Part shown: piece after piece, positions 19,695 to 29,756 of the stretch | Layout of the letters: the number at the start of each line of letters is the position of its first letter | How positions within the stretch are numbered: position 1 is the stretch's first letter | Assembly: GCA_033239125.1 (NCBI GenBank) | Contig: BSWB01000003.1 | Span: 112,426,320-112,490,319, forward strand | Origin: Fagopyrum homotropicum | Lineage: Eukaryota > Streptophyta > Magnoliopsida > Caryophyllales > Polygonaceae | Reading direction: 5' to 3' | DNA length: 64,000 nucleotides | Program-made: the position numbers and the translations under genes | Notes under the pieces: generated by a model | Databases searched by the model: none | Seen by the model: only the letters and a program-made list of their open reading frames with translations | What the model was told of the DNA's origin: nothing

Positions 19695-20879
19695 CTATGA
19701 TTGAGCCTCCTCCAGCATCACCTTTGGGTTTATAACCGTCTGTGAAGGTAATCCTCCGGGGGACCTAGTTTCAATCCTTGTAATGGCTTCCACCATTTGA
19801 CCAACCTGTTTTTCAAGGTTCTTAATGCTGGATTCTGTTGTTTGGACATGAGTAGCAAAGTGTTTAGTCAAAACTTGCAACATATCTTCAGTTGTTTGAT
19901 ACTTACCTTGTCGGGGCTGCTGTGGTTGGTTTTGTTGATCCCTCCAACGAAAGTTCTGTTGGTCACGCCAATTTGGCATGAAGTTTTGTGCATAAGGATC
20001 GTTCCTAGGCCTTTGTTGCTGTGGTTGTCCATAACCCATTGCGTTCACCTCAACATCATCATCCTTGACTTGTGGACACATGTCTGTTGGATGATATGGG
20101 TCACCACACACTCCACAAGCTTTGAGCTGCTGTGGGGTTCCCATAAGTGTTAGCCTCTTCACCATTTCCTTAAGCTCCGCGAGCTCAGTGGAGATCTCAC
20201 TCTTCCTGATATTCACAGCAGGAACTCCTTTCTTGGACGGGGTTCTTCCAAAGTTCCGAGTTCCTTCCGCTAGTTCCGGTATCTTTTCTAAAGCAAGGTC
20301 ACGAGTAGAGTTAAGAATATTACCTCCTCAAGCCGCATCGACGATCCTCCTTTCATTATCTAGCAAGCCATTGTACAAGTACAAGACTAGATCTTGAGTT
20401 GAATATCCGTGGAAAGGACAGCTGGATCGGAGGCGTGCAAACCTTTCGAAGTACTCATAAAGAGTCTCGTTCGCCTCTTGCTCGATGTTGCTTATTGCTT
20501 TCTTCAAGCTATTGGCCTTCTTGGCTGGGAAGTATTTCTCCAAAAACGCCTTGTGAAGGTTTTCCCAAGTGTCGATTCTCCCGGATGGAAGGTAATAATA
20601 CCAATCATCCGCTGAATCTTTGAGTGTGAAGCCTAATGCCCTCATCTTGATTTGTTCTTCGGTAATGTTGGCCGGCTTCAGGCTCATACACACGGTATGG
20701 AACTTCCCAAGGTGTTTGATGGGGTCTTCACCACTTAGCCCATGGAAGGATGAAATCAAGTGAATGAGACCCGACTTGAGCTCAAAATTGACTCCTTCCC
20801 CTAATGCTGGTATAGTGACCGCAAGGGGGTTTTGAGCCAAGGTGGGCTGCGTGAGTTGACGAAGTGTACGGTCAACCAT
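19695..20879 (-). pseudogene. gag: gag of element B with CCHC zinc knuckle, one nonsense codon
   Basis: 394 codons in one frame, interrupted only by TGA at 20328-20330. The first half is a Ty3/gypsy gag (retrotrans_gag type): LKSGLIHLISSFHGLSGEDPIKHLGKF, FTLKDSADDWYYYLPSGRIDTWENLHKAFLEKYFP, YEYFERFARLRSSCPFHG. The second half has a zinc knuckle C-x2-C-x4-H-x4-C (CGVCGDPYHPTDMC), then a Gln/Arg/Trp-rich basic stretch. This differs from A, C, D and H, whose tails are Asn-rich without a knuckle. The frame ends right after SQTVINPK, where autonomous relatives would run into protease. The initiator could be the Met of MVDRT at 20879 or a lost upstream codon. Confidence 0.8.
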
Positions 20880-21028
20880 CTCTTGTTGAAGTTGTTGTTG
20901 TCTTCGTTGCCGGATGTGCGTCCTCTCAATTTCTGGATCAAAGGTAGCAAGATCGGAGTTATTAGCACGGGTTTGAACCGTAAAAATGGTTCAAACCAAT
21001 AATCAATAATAACATTAAAACACTAAAC

Positions 21029-21046
21029 TCCCCGGTAACGGCGCCA
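21029..21046 (-). promoter_or_regulatory. Primer binding site, element B
   Basis: TGGCGCCGTTACCGGGGA on the minus strand, five bases inside the LTR edge; tRNA-Asp type with one difference from C. Confidence 0.85.
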
Positions 21047-21051
21047 AAATT

Positions 21052-22566
21052 TGACTAGAGGTATTTCTATGGTCGTCTATACCCAATCAAAAGTAAATCC
21101 CGACTTAGCACTAAAACAAGTATAGTGGTTAAGTATGGGTCAAACCCAAGAGATTTAAGGTGTTTTATTAGGTGCAATTATTGATTATAGAAACGAGTAA
21201 CAAAAGGGGGGGGGGGGTTTGGTTAAATTGATGCACAAAAACTTATGAAAACGAATAACACAACAAGTAAGACAATAATGTTTGAATCTACACTAGGTTG
21301 ATTCTAAGCATGCAATTGCTACTTTGGTGAGTTCCTTTTACAAGCTTTCAAGTAATCTCCCATCTCGATCATATATATGTGTTGAGCCAACCGGCATCAA
21401 TACAACTTAACAGGTTAGTGTTCCGTAAACCTACAAGAACAAATAACAAGTTAGCTTTCAAACAAAGACTAAGGGATATAAAGAAAAGATTAAAACCGTT
21501 AAACTTATCTTTATATTTGTGTTCCTTTTCTTTAAGTAATTACAACCCGTTATTACTTAAAGTTTACTACTAGATTAAAGACCCGAACCCGGAACCGATT
21601 AATCCTAGTTCTTTGCATGCACTTTAGAACCTAAGGTGATCAATCTCAAGTAATAGTAAAACATGCAATTAGACAATGAAGATCAAGGAAAGACAAAGCA
21701 TATTGAATGAAAACTTATATTTAAAAGAACTTACAACCAAAGTAACAATGCAGCTTCAAACCAACCCAATGTAGCAAGGGAGTTAGCAACTCATTACAAA
21801 GGTAGCAAGATAATCTAAATGGAAAAAATGGATAATTTTTTAGATGATAAGTTGGATGATTCTAGCAATCAACCAAGGACTATTTATACTACAAAAGACA
21901 CTAAATAGGAGTAAATGGCCGGCCCAAAACAGCCACCTTTAATGCCATAAAGGTGGTGTAAACAGCCGGAGTAAAGCTTCTGACTTTAAACCGCAGGGGC
22001 GGTGAAGGCAAAAACGTATGATCTTCTTTATGGCCGCAGGGGCGGCTAGGCCATCCCGCAGTGGCGGATCTTTAATGCTCTTCAAACGTCTGACCCTTCA
22101 ACTTCCTACCGTTTCTGATGCCAAGCCGCCGGGGCGTCCCTATGTCAACGCAGGGGCGGTGACACAACCTCTTCATCTTCCAACTCCCAGGTTGAGGCGC
22201 CGGCAAAGACACAGGGGAAGGCGCAGGGGTGTTGGTCTTTGCTTTCTTCAAGGCAAGTCACCGCAGGGGCGCCAGGGGTTGACGCAGGGGCGGTGACAGC
22301 CTTCGTGGCTGGCGCTGGCGAAGACGCAGGGAGCGCTCCGAAGTAAGGTGTCGCCCGCAAGGGCGGTGACAAGGCTCCGCTGGGGCGGTGTTGCAACATA
22401 AGCTTTGCTTCGTGAACGATCTTCACTCCTAAGTGCTAATAACTCCTTCCTTAGCTTCATTTAGTCTTCTTCTTCTAGGCCAAGGAGTTAGTAGCATAAA
22501 CCGACACAAATGCAATAAAAAGACTCTAAAAACTATCCTAAATGATAGTGATTCCATCACCTATTA
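21052..22566 (-). repeat. Element B 5' LTR
   Basis: Uninterrupted copy, pairing with 4339-5520 plus 16977-17312. The outer edge reads CTATTA instead of CTATCA, so one terminal dinucleotide has mutated. GCAGGGGCGG-type words run from about 21990 to 22390. TATA box TATAAATA on the minus strand at 21881-21888. Target duplication GGCAA follows. Confidence 0.9.
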
Positions 22567-22571
22567 GGCAA

Positions 22572-22809
22572 CATAGGTATCCTCATAATAAGCTTGTCGG
22601 TTTGGATACCGTTGGTGCCCATCCGTGGTATATGTCGGCCTTGGTGAGTCCGGAGGAGGCAACCACTCCTCACCATTAATATGGGAATGCCAACGGTTTT
22701 GTTGATACCGCCGGTGCCCATGTGTGGCCGCTTTGAGCTTTTGTTCATGAGGAGAAGGCAACCATTCTCCATACAAGTCAAACGGATCATCATCATCATC
22801 ATAAAACAT
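22572..22809 (-). pseudogene. Start of an unrecognised element J frame, split by B
   Basis: Minus-strand ATG at 22807-22809, just downstream of a tRNA-iMet primer binding site, so this is in the position of a gag start. The frame begins with an Asp run (MFYDDDDDPFDLYGEWLP) and has two RRYQ/HQRYPNR-like basic repeats. It is open to the B insertion at 22571; past the insertion the same frame closes within about 30 codons (near 4252). I do not recognise the family. Confidence 0.45.
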
Positions 22810-22936
22810 GATGAACGATGAAGAACACTTGAAGAATAATGAAGAACTCCAAAGAACACTGAAGAATACTAAAGAGAAATTTTTTTTGATGATGAACAAC
22901 CAAGAACACAAGTAAAGAACTTGACCTTGATCCTGA

Positions 22937-22948
22937 GCTCTGATACCA
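22937..22948 (-). promoter_or_regulatory. Primer binding site for tRNA-iMet, element J
   Basis: TGGTATCAGAGC on the minus strand, one base inside the LTR edge at 22950 (TGATAGAAATATG). This is the standard site of most plant Copia elements and many chromoviruses, so it does not settle the superfamily. Confidence 0.8.
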
Positions 22949-22949
22949 A

Positions 22950-24046
22950 TGATAGAAATATGGGCGATCTAGATCGAGGAGAAAGTTCAACTACTTCTTC
23001 TTGATCGTTTGAATTGGATAAAACGTAGAACTTGAGTGGCGGAAGCTAAGAAATGGATGCGGAATCGTACGATCGATCCGATCTAGTTAGATCGAATCAT
23101 CCACAAAGGGGAGTAGATAAAGTTGATCCTTCAAAAGGATCCTCGAGTATGAAGACCTGGATCAAAGACTAGGTCCAATATAGAACTTTAAGAGGATTCA
23201 AGAAGAAGAAGAAGAAGTGATGCACAAACCAAGTAGGAGGATTTTTCTTCTCAAGACTTGGATTCAACTTAGACGTCATTAACAAATGAGCCAAATATCC
23301 CCTTATATTGTGGATGTGGCCATACTAAGAGTCGAAAATTAAATGATGGAAATTAAAGTCAGAATTAAGTTCCAAAAATAAAAAGTCTAAAAATGAAAGG
23401 TCGGAATTTAAGTCACGGAATTAAGTTCCGGAATTAAAATTCCGAATATAAAAAGTCTATTAAATAGCCGAAATATTTAATATGTCTTCAAAATGGGCAA
23501 GCTCCGCTTGTCGAGTCCTTCTAGCCGGAAACACTGATGGCGTTGCCATCCGGGGACAAAGTCTTTATCTTGGTCAATAGTTGCTCTACGATCTTCCTTG
23601 TAACAATGAGAGGTCATTTCTATGTCCTATGTAAAAGTGTGAGAGGTAGGTTGAATGACTTAGGTACTTGTCGAGAACTTCTACATGTTCCCTAAGGTTC
23701 ATTACTTTACTCTTGGACTTCATTCATTTCCGTCTTGACCTTGCAACTACTTTGACAGTAGGGGAATTTTTAGTGTGTATGTGGTCATTCTATTAGACAT
23801 GTATCATTTGTGCTCCACAAATGCAAAGAACTCTTGGAATTACATAATCCAATCGGTAGATCTTCAAAACACGAATATAAAAGAAAATACACCAATATCG
23901 TATGTTATATAACCCAAAAGGGTTAATAATAAAATAGAATGATGATGGAAAAGACGCTAATTTGAGTTCTATCAAATACCCTATAATTGAACCTTCCTTT
24001 CCCTCAAGTTAGATCCGTTTACATCTCTCAATCGGATTCAACTACA
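22950..24046 (-). repeat. Probable 5' LTR of element J
   Basis: The inner edge is fixed by the primer binding site. The outer edge is placed at TTCAACTACA/TGTGATGCGG because element E sequence starts there; it is not confirmed by a second LTR, since none is in the window. No credible gene lies within. A (AAG)n run lies at about 23203-23217. Confidence 0.55.
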
Positions 24047-24048
24047 TG

Positions 24049-25521
24049 TGATGCGGGGTTGAGGCTATAATTGATGTATCTAGATTAAAAGTCCACAAAA
24101 GATTCAAACTTGGATAATCTCGGTGACAATATCAGACCGAGATGAATAATGTCAAGTGGCGAGATTTCTGAAAGAATAAAGAAAGCAAATGTCGAGATGT
24201 ATGGATGGACGGTGAGATTAGATGTGAATATGGGATGGAAGAAATTGATGGAAATACAGGATAAGAAGAACCAAGATATACTTGCAAGAACCTTGATCGA
24301 TTGGATTAAAACCCGAACAATGAATTACCTTAATCCTTCTTCCTTCAACCTTACACAAGTCTTCAAGTTAAGACAAGTACACGAGGGATCAGAATCGACT
24401 AGGAGCACCAATAACTAAGGAGATTGACACAAACAAGAACAACCTAGAAAGGACTCACAACGATTCAATGAAAGTCTCTCTTTTTATTAAATAGGAATGA
24501 ATGAAACCTTCATAAACGAAGAAATGAGTCTCACAAAATTATTGACTGAAAAATCTAATTGAATAGTCGATACTTAGGAGCAATTTATATCCGAAAACCC
24601 CCCAAATAAAAGAATAAAATAATCTTAAAAGTATAACAAAAATATATTTAGAATATCTAGAACTTAATGGTTTTAAAATGCCTAAAAGATAACTTAGAAG
24701 CTTTAACTCGTGTCTTCAACTTGTGGCATCTCCTCAATGTCTTCCTCGGCTGGAATTAGCAATAATGTGACTAAGGAAGATTTAGACACAAAAGGATCAC
24801 CAATGTTCTTCTTAGAAGCTAATGATACCAACAAGCTAGAAACCTCTTCTTAAATGGTTCTTGCTTTTGATCTAGTGATAAATCCTTCAATGGTAGGCCT
24901 TTTAATTGGTTGAGACTCCTTCTCCTTTAATGCCCTTGATCTAGTGATTGGTCCATGTGTAGTAGGAGTTATTGGGGATGATCTCTTATCATAATCCCCT
25001 TCTTGAAAAGGATTCGCCCTCGAATCATCACAAGCTCATCACTAGACATGAAAGGACTCAAGTATCCTACATTAAAGGTAGGACTTATGCCATACCCCTA
25101 CGGAAGCTCTAATACATAAACATTGTTGTCAACCTTACGCAACACCATAAATGGTCCATCTTCTCGTGGTGAGAGCTTCGACTTGTGCTTCTCCGAAACG
25201 TTTCTTTCCTTAGATGCAACCAAACTAGATCTTCTGGTTCGAATAGCAATTCCTTGCGGTGTTTTTTAGCCTTGGCCGTAACTAGCTTCTTTTCTCCTCT
25301 AGCCTCTTGTGTGTTTTAGCATGTATTCATAAATGAATTCTACCTGTTTTCCTGCATTAAAATCTACTCGCTCCTCTAAATGCAACAATATAAGATCAAA
25401 AGGGGTCAAATGATTCAACCCATACACACACTCAAATGCGTTAGGTTAGTAGAAGAATGTAAGGTTCGATTATAAGAAAATTCCACATGAGGCAAGAAAT
25501 CTTCCCAAGCATTCAAATTAT
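24049..25521 (-). mobile_element. Element E, left part: chromovirus 3' LTR, 3' end and integrase C-terminus
   Basis: Minus-strand chromovirus-type element. LTR sequence (start TGATGCGGGG, shared with K at 1291) lies in 24049 to about 24700, then polyprotein coding sequence to 25521, where element C interrupts. It continues at 38468. CTCGG/CCGAGAT words lie at 24118-24175. The inner LTR edge cannot be placed with confidence. Confidence 0.7.
24706..25521 (-). pseudogene. pol: Integrase C-terminus and polyprotein tail of element E
   Basis: Minus-strand motifs in order: WEDFLPHVEFSYNR (end of the integrase core, about 25450-25510), FEPEDLVWLHLRK and SKLSPREDGPFMVL (chromovirus integrase C-terminal domain with a GPF motif, about 25140-25260), then GPITRSRA and ITRSKAR (about 24880-24970) and a final SSLVTLL segment. 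Many frame changes and stops interrupt it. A chromodomain is not recognisable. If C and one ATTAT copy are removed, it joins 38468-38783. Confidence 0.75.
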
Positions 25522-27105
25522 TGTTAGCATGAAATATGACTATATTTTAGGTACTTGTTTTAGTTGTTTTTCCCTCTTTATAGTGTTCTTAGATATGAGT
25601 TTGAAGCAATTGTGAGCTAGTTCACCCACTTTGTCGATATAGAGATCTACACTAGCTTCGTTTTATTCTTAGGTGAATAAAGGCTTGGATTGGAGCAAAA
25701 TAAGGAAGGAAAGGAGTGTTTGACCATGCTTGATGGCAAGGAGATGCATTTGAGAGGCTAAGGAAGGAGAATGGATGAAGGATGTCACGAAACAAAGGCA
25801 AAAGCAAGGAGTTTGAAGAACCACACCCTGAATTACGGTCGTGGAAGAGGATTTTGAAGTCCACACTCTAAATTACGGCCGTAGATCTAGGAACATGATC
25901 GTGGAAGTGAGTTTGGAACACAACAGAGAGTTACACGGCCTAAACCACGGCCGTGGAAATCATATTGTGCCATAATCTAGTTCCACGCTCTAAATTACGG
26001 TCATGGAAAGTTGTTCATGACCGTGATTTTGGTGATCCTGTGACGTGTCATATTTTCCACGTCAGCCACGTCATTGGGCTTTCTCGTAACCCTATTTTGC
26101 CCTATAAAAAGGCTTGAGAAAGGAGTTTTCGGGATCCTCGCTTAACCCTGCTTAGACCTCGCTTACGGTTTTGCTTGAGAGCTTTGGAGACGGCTTAAGG
26201 GTTGAAGATTCGTCAAGGACGTAATTTCGTAGATTGTGTACTTTGGATATTCTAGGGTTTTCATTTGAGAACGGATTGACATCCCGTTCTTTGTGACTTC
26301 TCTAGATCTTTGTGAGGGTTTCTATTCCTATTCTCCTGAATTCATAAACATACTACTTTGTATTTGGATTTCGAGATTGACTTTGAGTTTTATTTGAGTT
26401 TTTGAGGGTTTTCATTTTCCATTCTTCTTAATTTGATTATTGATATCATAATGATGATTGTTGGCTAAAACCTTTTAGCAATTCTAAGGTGAAGGGTCGA
26501 TAGTTGTAACTTAGATGATGATAGATCAATCGTAACTTGATTGGACCCTGAGAGTGTGAGAAATATCGTCGATACCCTAAATCATGGTCTGTTCTTGAGT
26601 TCCACGGCCGTGGTTCTCAAGATCTATTTCGGTTTCGAGTGTCACAACCTTAACCGTTTGGCTTATTTTTGATTCCTTGGGTCTGCGCATGGGTATTTGA
26701 GATCAATTCTTACCTTTAGATCGTTTCTATCTTGCAGTCTCAACAACCTTTATAGAGAGAGTCTTTTGGTTAGACATATAGGGTCTTGGAACTTCGCCGT
26801 ACATTACCTTACTTTAGTATACCTTTGCAAGTCTCAACTCTGTCCTTATATCTATAGTATATCTTAAATCGATTGCCACAATTGGATACCTAGATCTTTA
26901 GGATTGTTATTTTCCCCAATTACTTGCAAAGCTTCTACACTGTTGATTGCTCGATTACTTGAAACTGATTTTGTTTCACCAAATCCTTGAGTTCGATACT
27001 CTGGAATACTTGCTTATCTACGCCAATCCGTACACTGCGGGTTTGCTTGCTTTTGTTCTAGTTTTATATTTAAAACTTATTTGCACGCACGTTTAGGGGC
27101 AAACA
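25522..27105 (+). repeat. Element C 5' LTR
   Basis: Palindrome island 1 at 25826-26035 (CCACGGCCGTGG at 25947-25958, with variants ATTACGGTCGTGGAA and GACCGTGATTT) lies upstream of the TATA box at 26103. Island 2 (26582-26625, CCACGGCCGTGG at 26602-26613) lies about 500 bases downstream of it. CCGTACACTGCGGGTT lies near the 3' edge. Compared with the 3' LTR it lacks about 120 bases after 26625. Confidence 0.93.
26103..26112 (+). promoter_or_regulatory. TATA box, element C 5' LTR
   Basis: TATAAAAAGG, 581 bases into the LTR, in a GC-rich setting after the first palindrome island. The 3' LTR copy has a substitution (TACAAAAAGG near 37391). D has the same box at the same offset. Confidence 0.65.
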
Positions 27106-27111
27106 AGTTTT

Positions 27112-27129
27112 TGGCGCCGTTGCCGGGGA
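27112..27129 (+). promoter_or_regulatory. Primer binding site, element C
   Basis: TGGCGCCGTTGCCGGGGA, six bases after the LTR edge; taken as the reference Athila tRNA-Asp site for this window. Confidence 0.9.
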
Positions 27130-27230
27130 TTTGGTCTAAACCAATTCTGGTATTCGGTTGTCGAGCTTGGGAGCCTTGCTCTTGTTATTTCATATCTCTT
27201 TGTGAGTGATTTTGCAGATTCTTTAGGTAT

Positions 27231-29018
27231 ATGCGAAAGACTAGATCTACCAAAGATCTAATTTCTTTTGATCCAAAACTTGAGAAAACTTTGAGAAGAA
27301 AGTTGAAGGAGAAAAAGATGGCTGAAAACAACGAGAGAAACATCCAAGCGGAGTTGGATGAAGCTCAACTTCAACTTAAGGTGAGTGAGAAAGCTCGTTT
27401 GGACGAGTTAACGAGTCATCAATTCCAAATTGATGAACTCAAGGCTATGATGTTGGACATGAAGTTGGAGCTGAATGATGCTAAGAAGAAGAAGAAGGTT
27501 AAGAAACCAACTAAGTCTATTAGAGCTGAATCATCCGATGATGAGGATGATGATATGCCGGAACTAGAGGACATTGATCCGGTGATCCATCCCGTCCGTA
27601 ATGACCCACGACCTCCGGTTGTTCCTCGCATCCCCGCTGGAGATGTGAGAGTTGCTCATGGTGGGGATAAACCACGGACTCTTGGGCAAAGGATGGATCC
27701 AATTCAGCAACCACGCCGTCTAGGTGTGAATTTTGGAGTTGAAGACATCCAGGAATTCAGTTTTAGCCCGCAAGTTACCACCATGGTTTGCCAAAGTCAA
27801 TTTGGTGGAACTAGTGTTGAATCTCCACACCAACATTTACAGAATTTTGAGATTCTCATGGAGACATTGAAGCCGAAAAGGGCTACTAACAACAACTACA
27901 AGATCAAGCCGTTCTTCTTCTCTTTAAAGGACAAATCTTTGGCTTGGTATCAAGATCTTCCAACTGGAAGGCTTAACACATGGGAGGATGTCTCTTCGGA
28001 GTTCCTCACCAAGTTCTTTCCGCCATCCAAGACGGCGGAATTGAGAGGTAAAATTAATGCATTTTCTATGAAAGCTAACGAAAGTTTGGTTCAGTCATGG
28101 GAAAGATTTCAGGACCTCTTATAGGATTGCCCACACCATGGCATTTCAAAGCTGGAGCTATTGGAGATTTACTACAAGGGGTTGGATGTGGACACACAAT
28201 TCAACCTCCAATCTCTCTCTTGTGGTACATTCATGGATATAAGAGAGGATGACGCTTGAGACTTCATTGAGAAGCAAGCCCAAGTGATTGAGAAGTATTC
28301 CCACCGGAAGGTAGAGCCGGGAGTCAAGCTAACACAAGCTGCACAAACTCAAATATTCTCCCTCAACACCGAAATCAAGGAGTTGAAGGAAATTATTAGA
28401 GCTGGCCTTCAAAATCCAAAGGAGCAAGATGTTGGCTACTTAGGCAACAACAACAACAACAACAACCACCAAGGGAATAGGAACAACAACCGAAACAACA
28501 ATTGGAACAACAATTGGAATAACAACAACAATCGAAATTTCAACAACAATTGGCGTTCCAACCAACAACAAAATTCCGGTAATTCCTATCCAAATTCTGG
28601 AAATTCGTTAACATCTCCCTCTTCTTCTACTCCTTTGAAAAGCCAGGGACAATTATCAAATGGTTCAAATAATAAGGAGAAGGAGAAGCCCGATCCTATA
28701 TTGGAGACGATCTTAGGAAATCTCCAAGGGTTGGAGAGTTACATAACTTCGGTTGATAAAGCTCACAAAGCTTTAGAAAACCATATGTTCAGCAAAGCCG
28801 GAGAAGTTCCTAGGGATCAAGGGAAGCTTCCCGGGAAGACGGAGGACAACCCAAAGGGAAGGGTGATGGCTATCACTACTAGGAGTGGTGCGACAACCAT
28901 CGACCCGCAACCCAAGTTTGTGGAAGTCCCACCTGAGAAAGGGAAAGATAAGGAGAAGGAAAAGGAAGATATCTATGTTCCTTCTCCAGCTTACAAACCT
29001 CCTTTACCATTCCCGTAG
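27231..29018 (+). pseudogene. gag: gag of element C
   Basis: ATG at 27231, about 30 bases after a TTTGCAG that could be a 3' splice site. Coiled-coil N-terminus (residues 15-80, KLEKTLRRKLKEKKMAE), lysine patch, acidic SSDDEDDDMPELEDIDP, then the Athila capsid core: LGQRMDPIQQPRRLG, ESPHQHLQNFEIL, FFFSLKDKSLAWYQDLP, EFLTKFFPPSKTAELRGKI. The tail (28440-28620) is an Asn-rich region with WRSNQQQNSG and no CCHC knuckle. ITTRSGA marks the linker to protease. Stops in frame: 28122-28124, 28257-28259 and 29016-29018, the second by TGG to TGA. Confidence 0.88.
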
Positions 29019-29756
29019 TCTAGAGCAAGAGCGTGTCTAGACAAGCAATTCGGTAAGTTTATTGAACTCATGAGCAAACTTCATATTAATATACCTTTCA
29101 TTGATGCAATTGTAGGTATGCCCGGTTATGGGAAATTCTTGAAAGAGCTCCTCTCTAACAAGAGGAAGCTAGAGGACTTTGGAGAAGTCAAGATGAGTTC
29201 GGAATCATCGGAGCTCATCAAAATGATGACTGAAAAGATGCCCCTAAAGCTGAGAGATCTGGGGTCATTTTGCATTCCAATTGGAGTAGGAGAAGTCACA
29301 TGTGACGCCCTTTGTGACTTGGGAGCAAGCGTAAGCATCATTCTGCTTGCTTTGTGTAGGAAGATCGGTTTAGGTGAACCTAAACCGGTGAAGATGACGT
29401 TATACATGGCGGATCGATCCATAACTCGTCCCGTCGGTATTATTGAAGACGTCCCAGTCAAGCTCGGTAAGTTTTACATTCCAATTAATTTCGTTGTTCT
29501 TGACATTCCTGCAGATTGTCCGGTTCCGATCATTCTCGGAAGACCGTTTCTTGCAACATCCAGTTGTATAGTGGATTGCAAGAATGCTAGATTGGCTTTC
29601 GACATAGGTGAAGAGAAAGTTGAGTTTGTTCTCTCAACTTTGGTGAAAGAGCCACCTCTTGGAGAGGACATGTTCAATATCTATGACGAGGAAGCGTCTA
29701 GAGAGGAAGTGAGCTCGATTCTATTCAAAGATCCATTGAAAAGATCATTACCATGA
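29019..29756 (+). pseudogene. pol: Protease of element C
   Basis: Retroviral-type aspartic protease: active-site DLGAS (Asp at 29316-29318), MADRSITRPVG, and ILGRPFLATSS, the conserved second half motif. It follows LHINIPFIDAIVGMPGYGKFLKE, typical of Athila. It is complete over its core, but a small deletion near 29745 shifts the frame before the linker to RT, where D reads through. Confidence 0.85.

Larger units (their letters stand above)
4339..22566 (-). mobile_element. Element B: non-autonomous Athila-type retrotransposon (gag plus ATHILA ORF, no pol), interrupted by A
   Basis: Minus-strand element with two LTRs of 1518 and 1515 bases, starting TGATAGGTGATGG and ending CTAGTCA on its own strand. 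A perfect 5-base target duplication GGCAA lies at 4334-4338 and 22567-22571. Its 3' LTR (left) was split by element A. Between the LTRs only about 3.7 kb remain: gag with a zinc knuckle, the two-hairpin spacer, a short ATHILA ORF and the 3' non-coding part. Protease, RT, RNase H and integrase are absent. It resembles the gag-only class called TR-GAG, here with an extra ORF. Confidence 0.85.
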
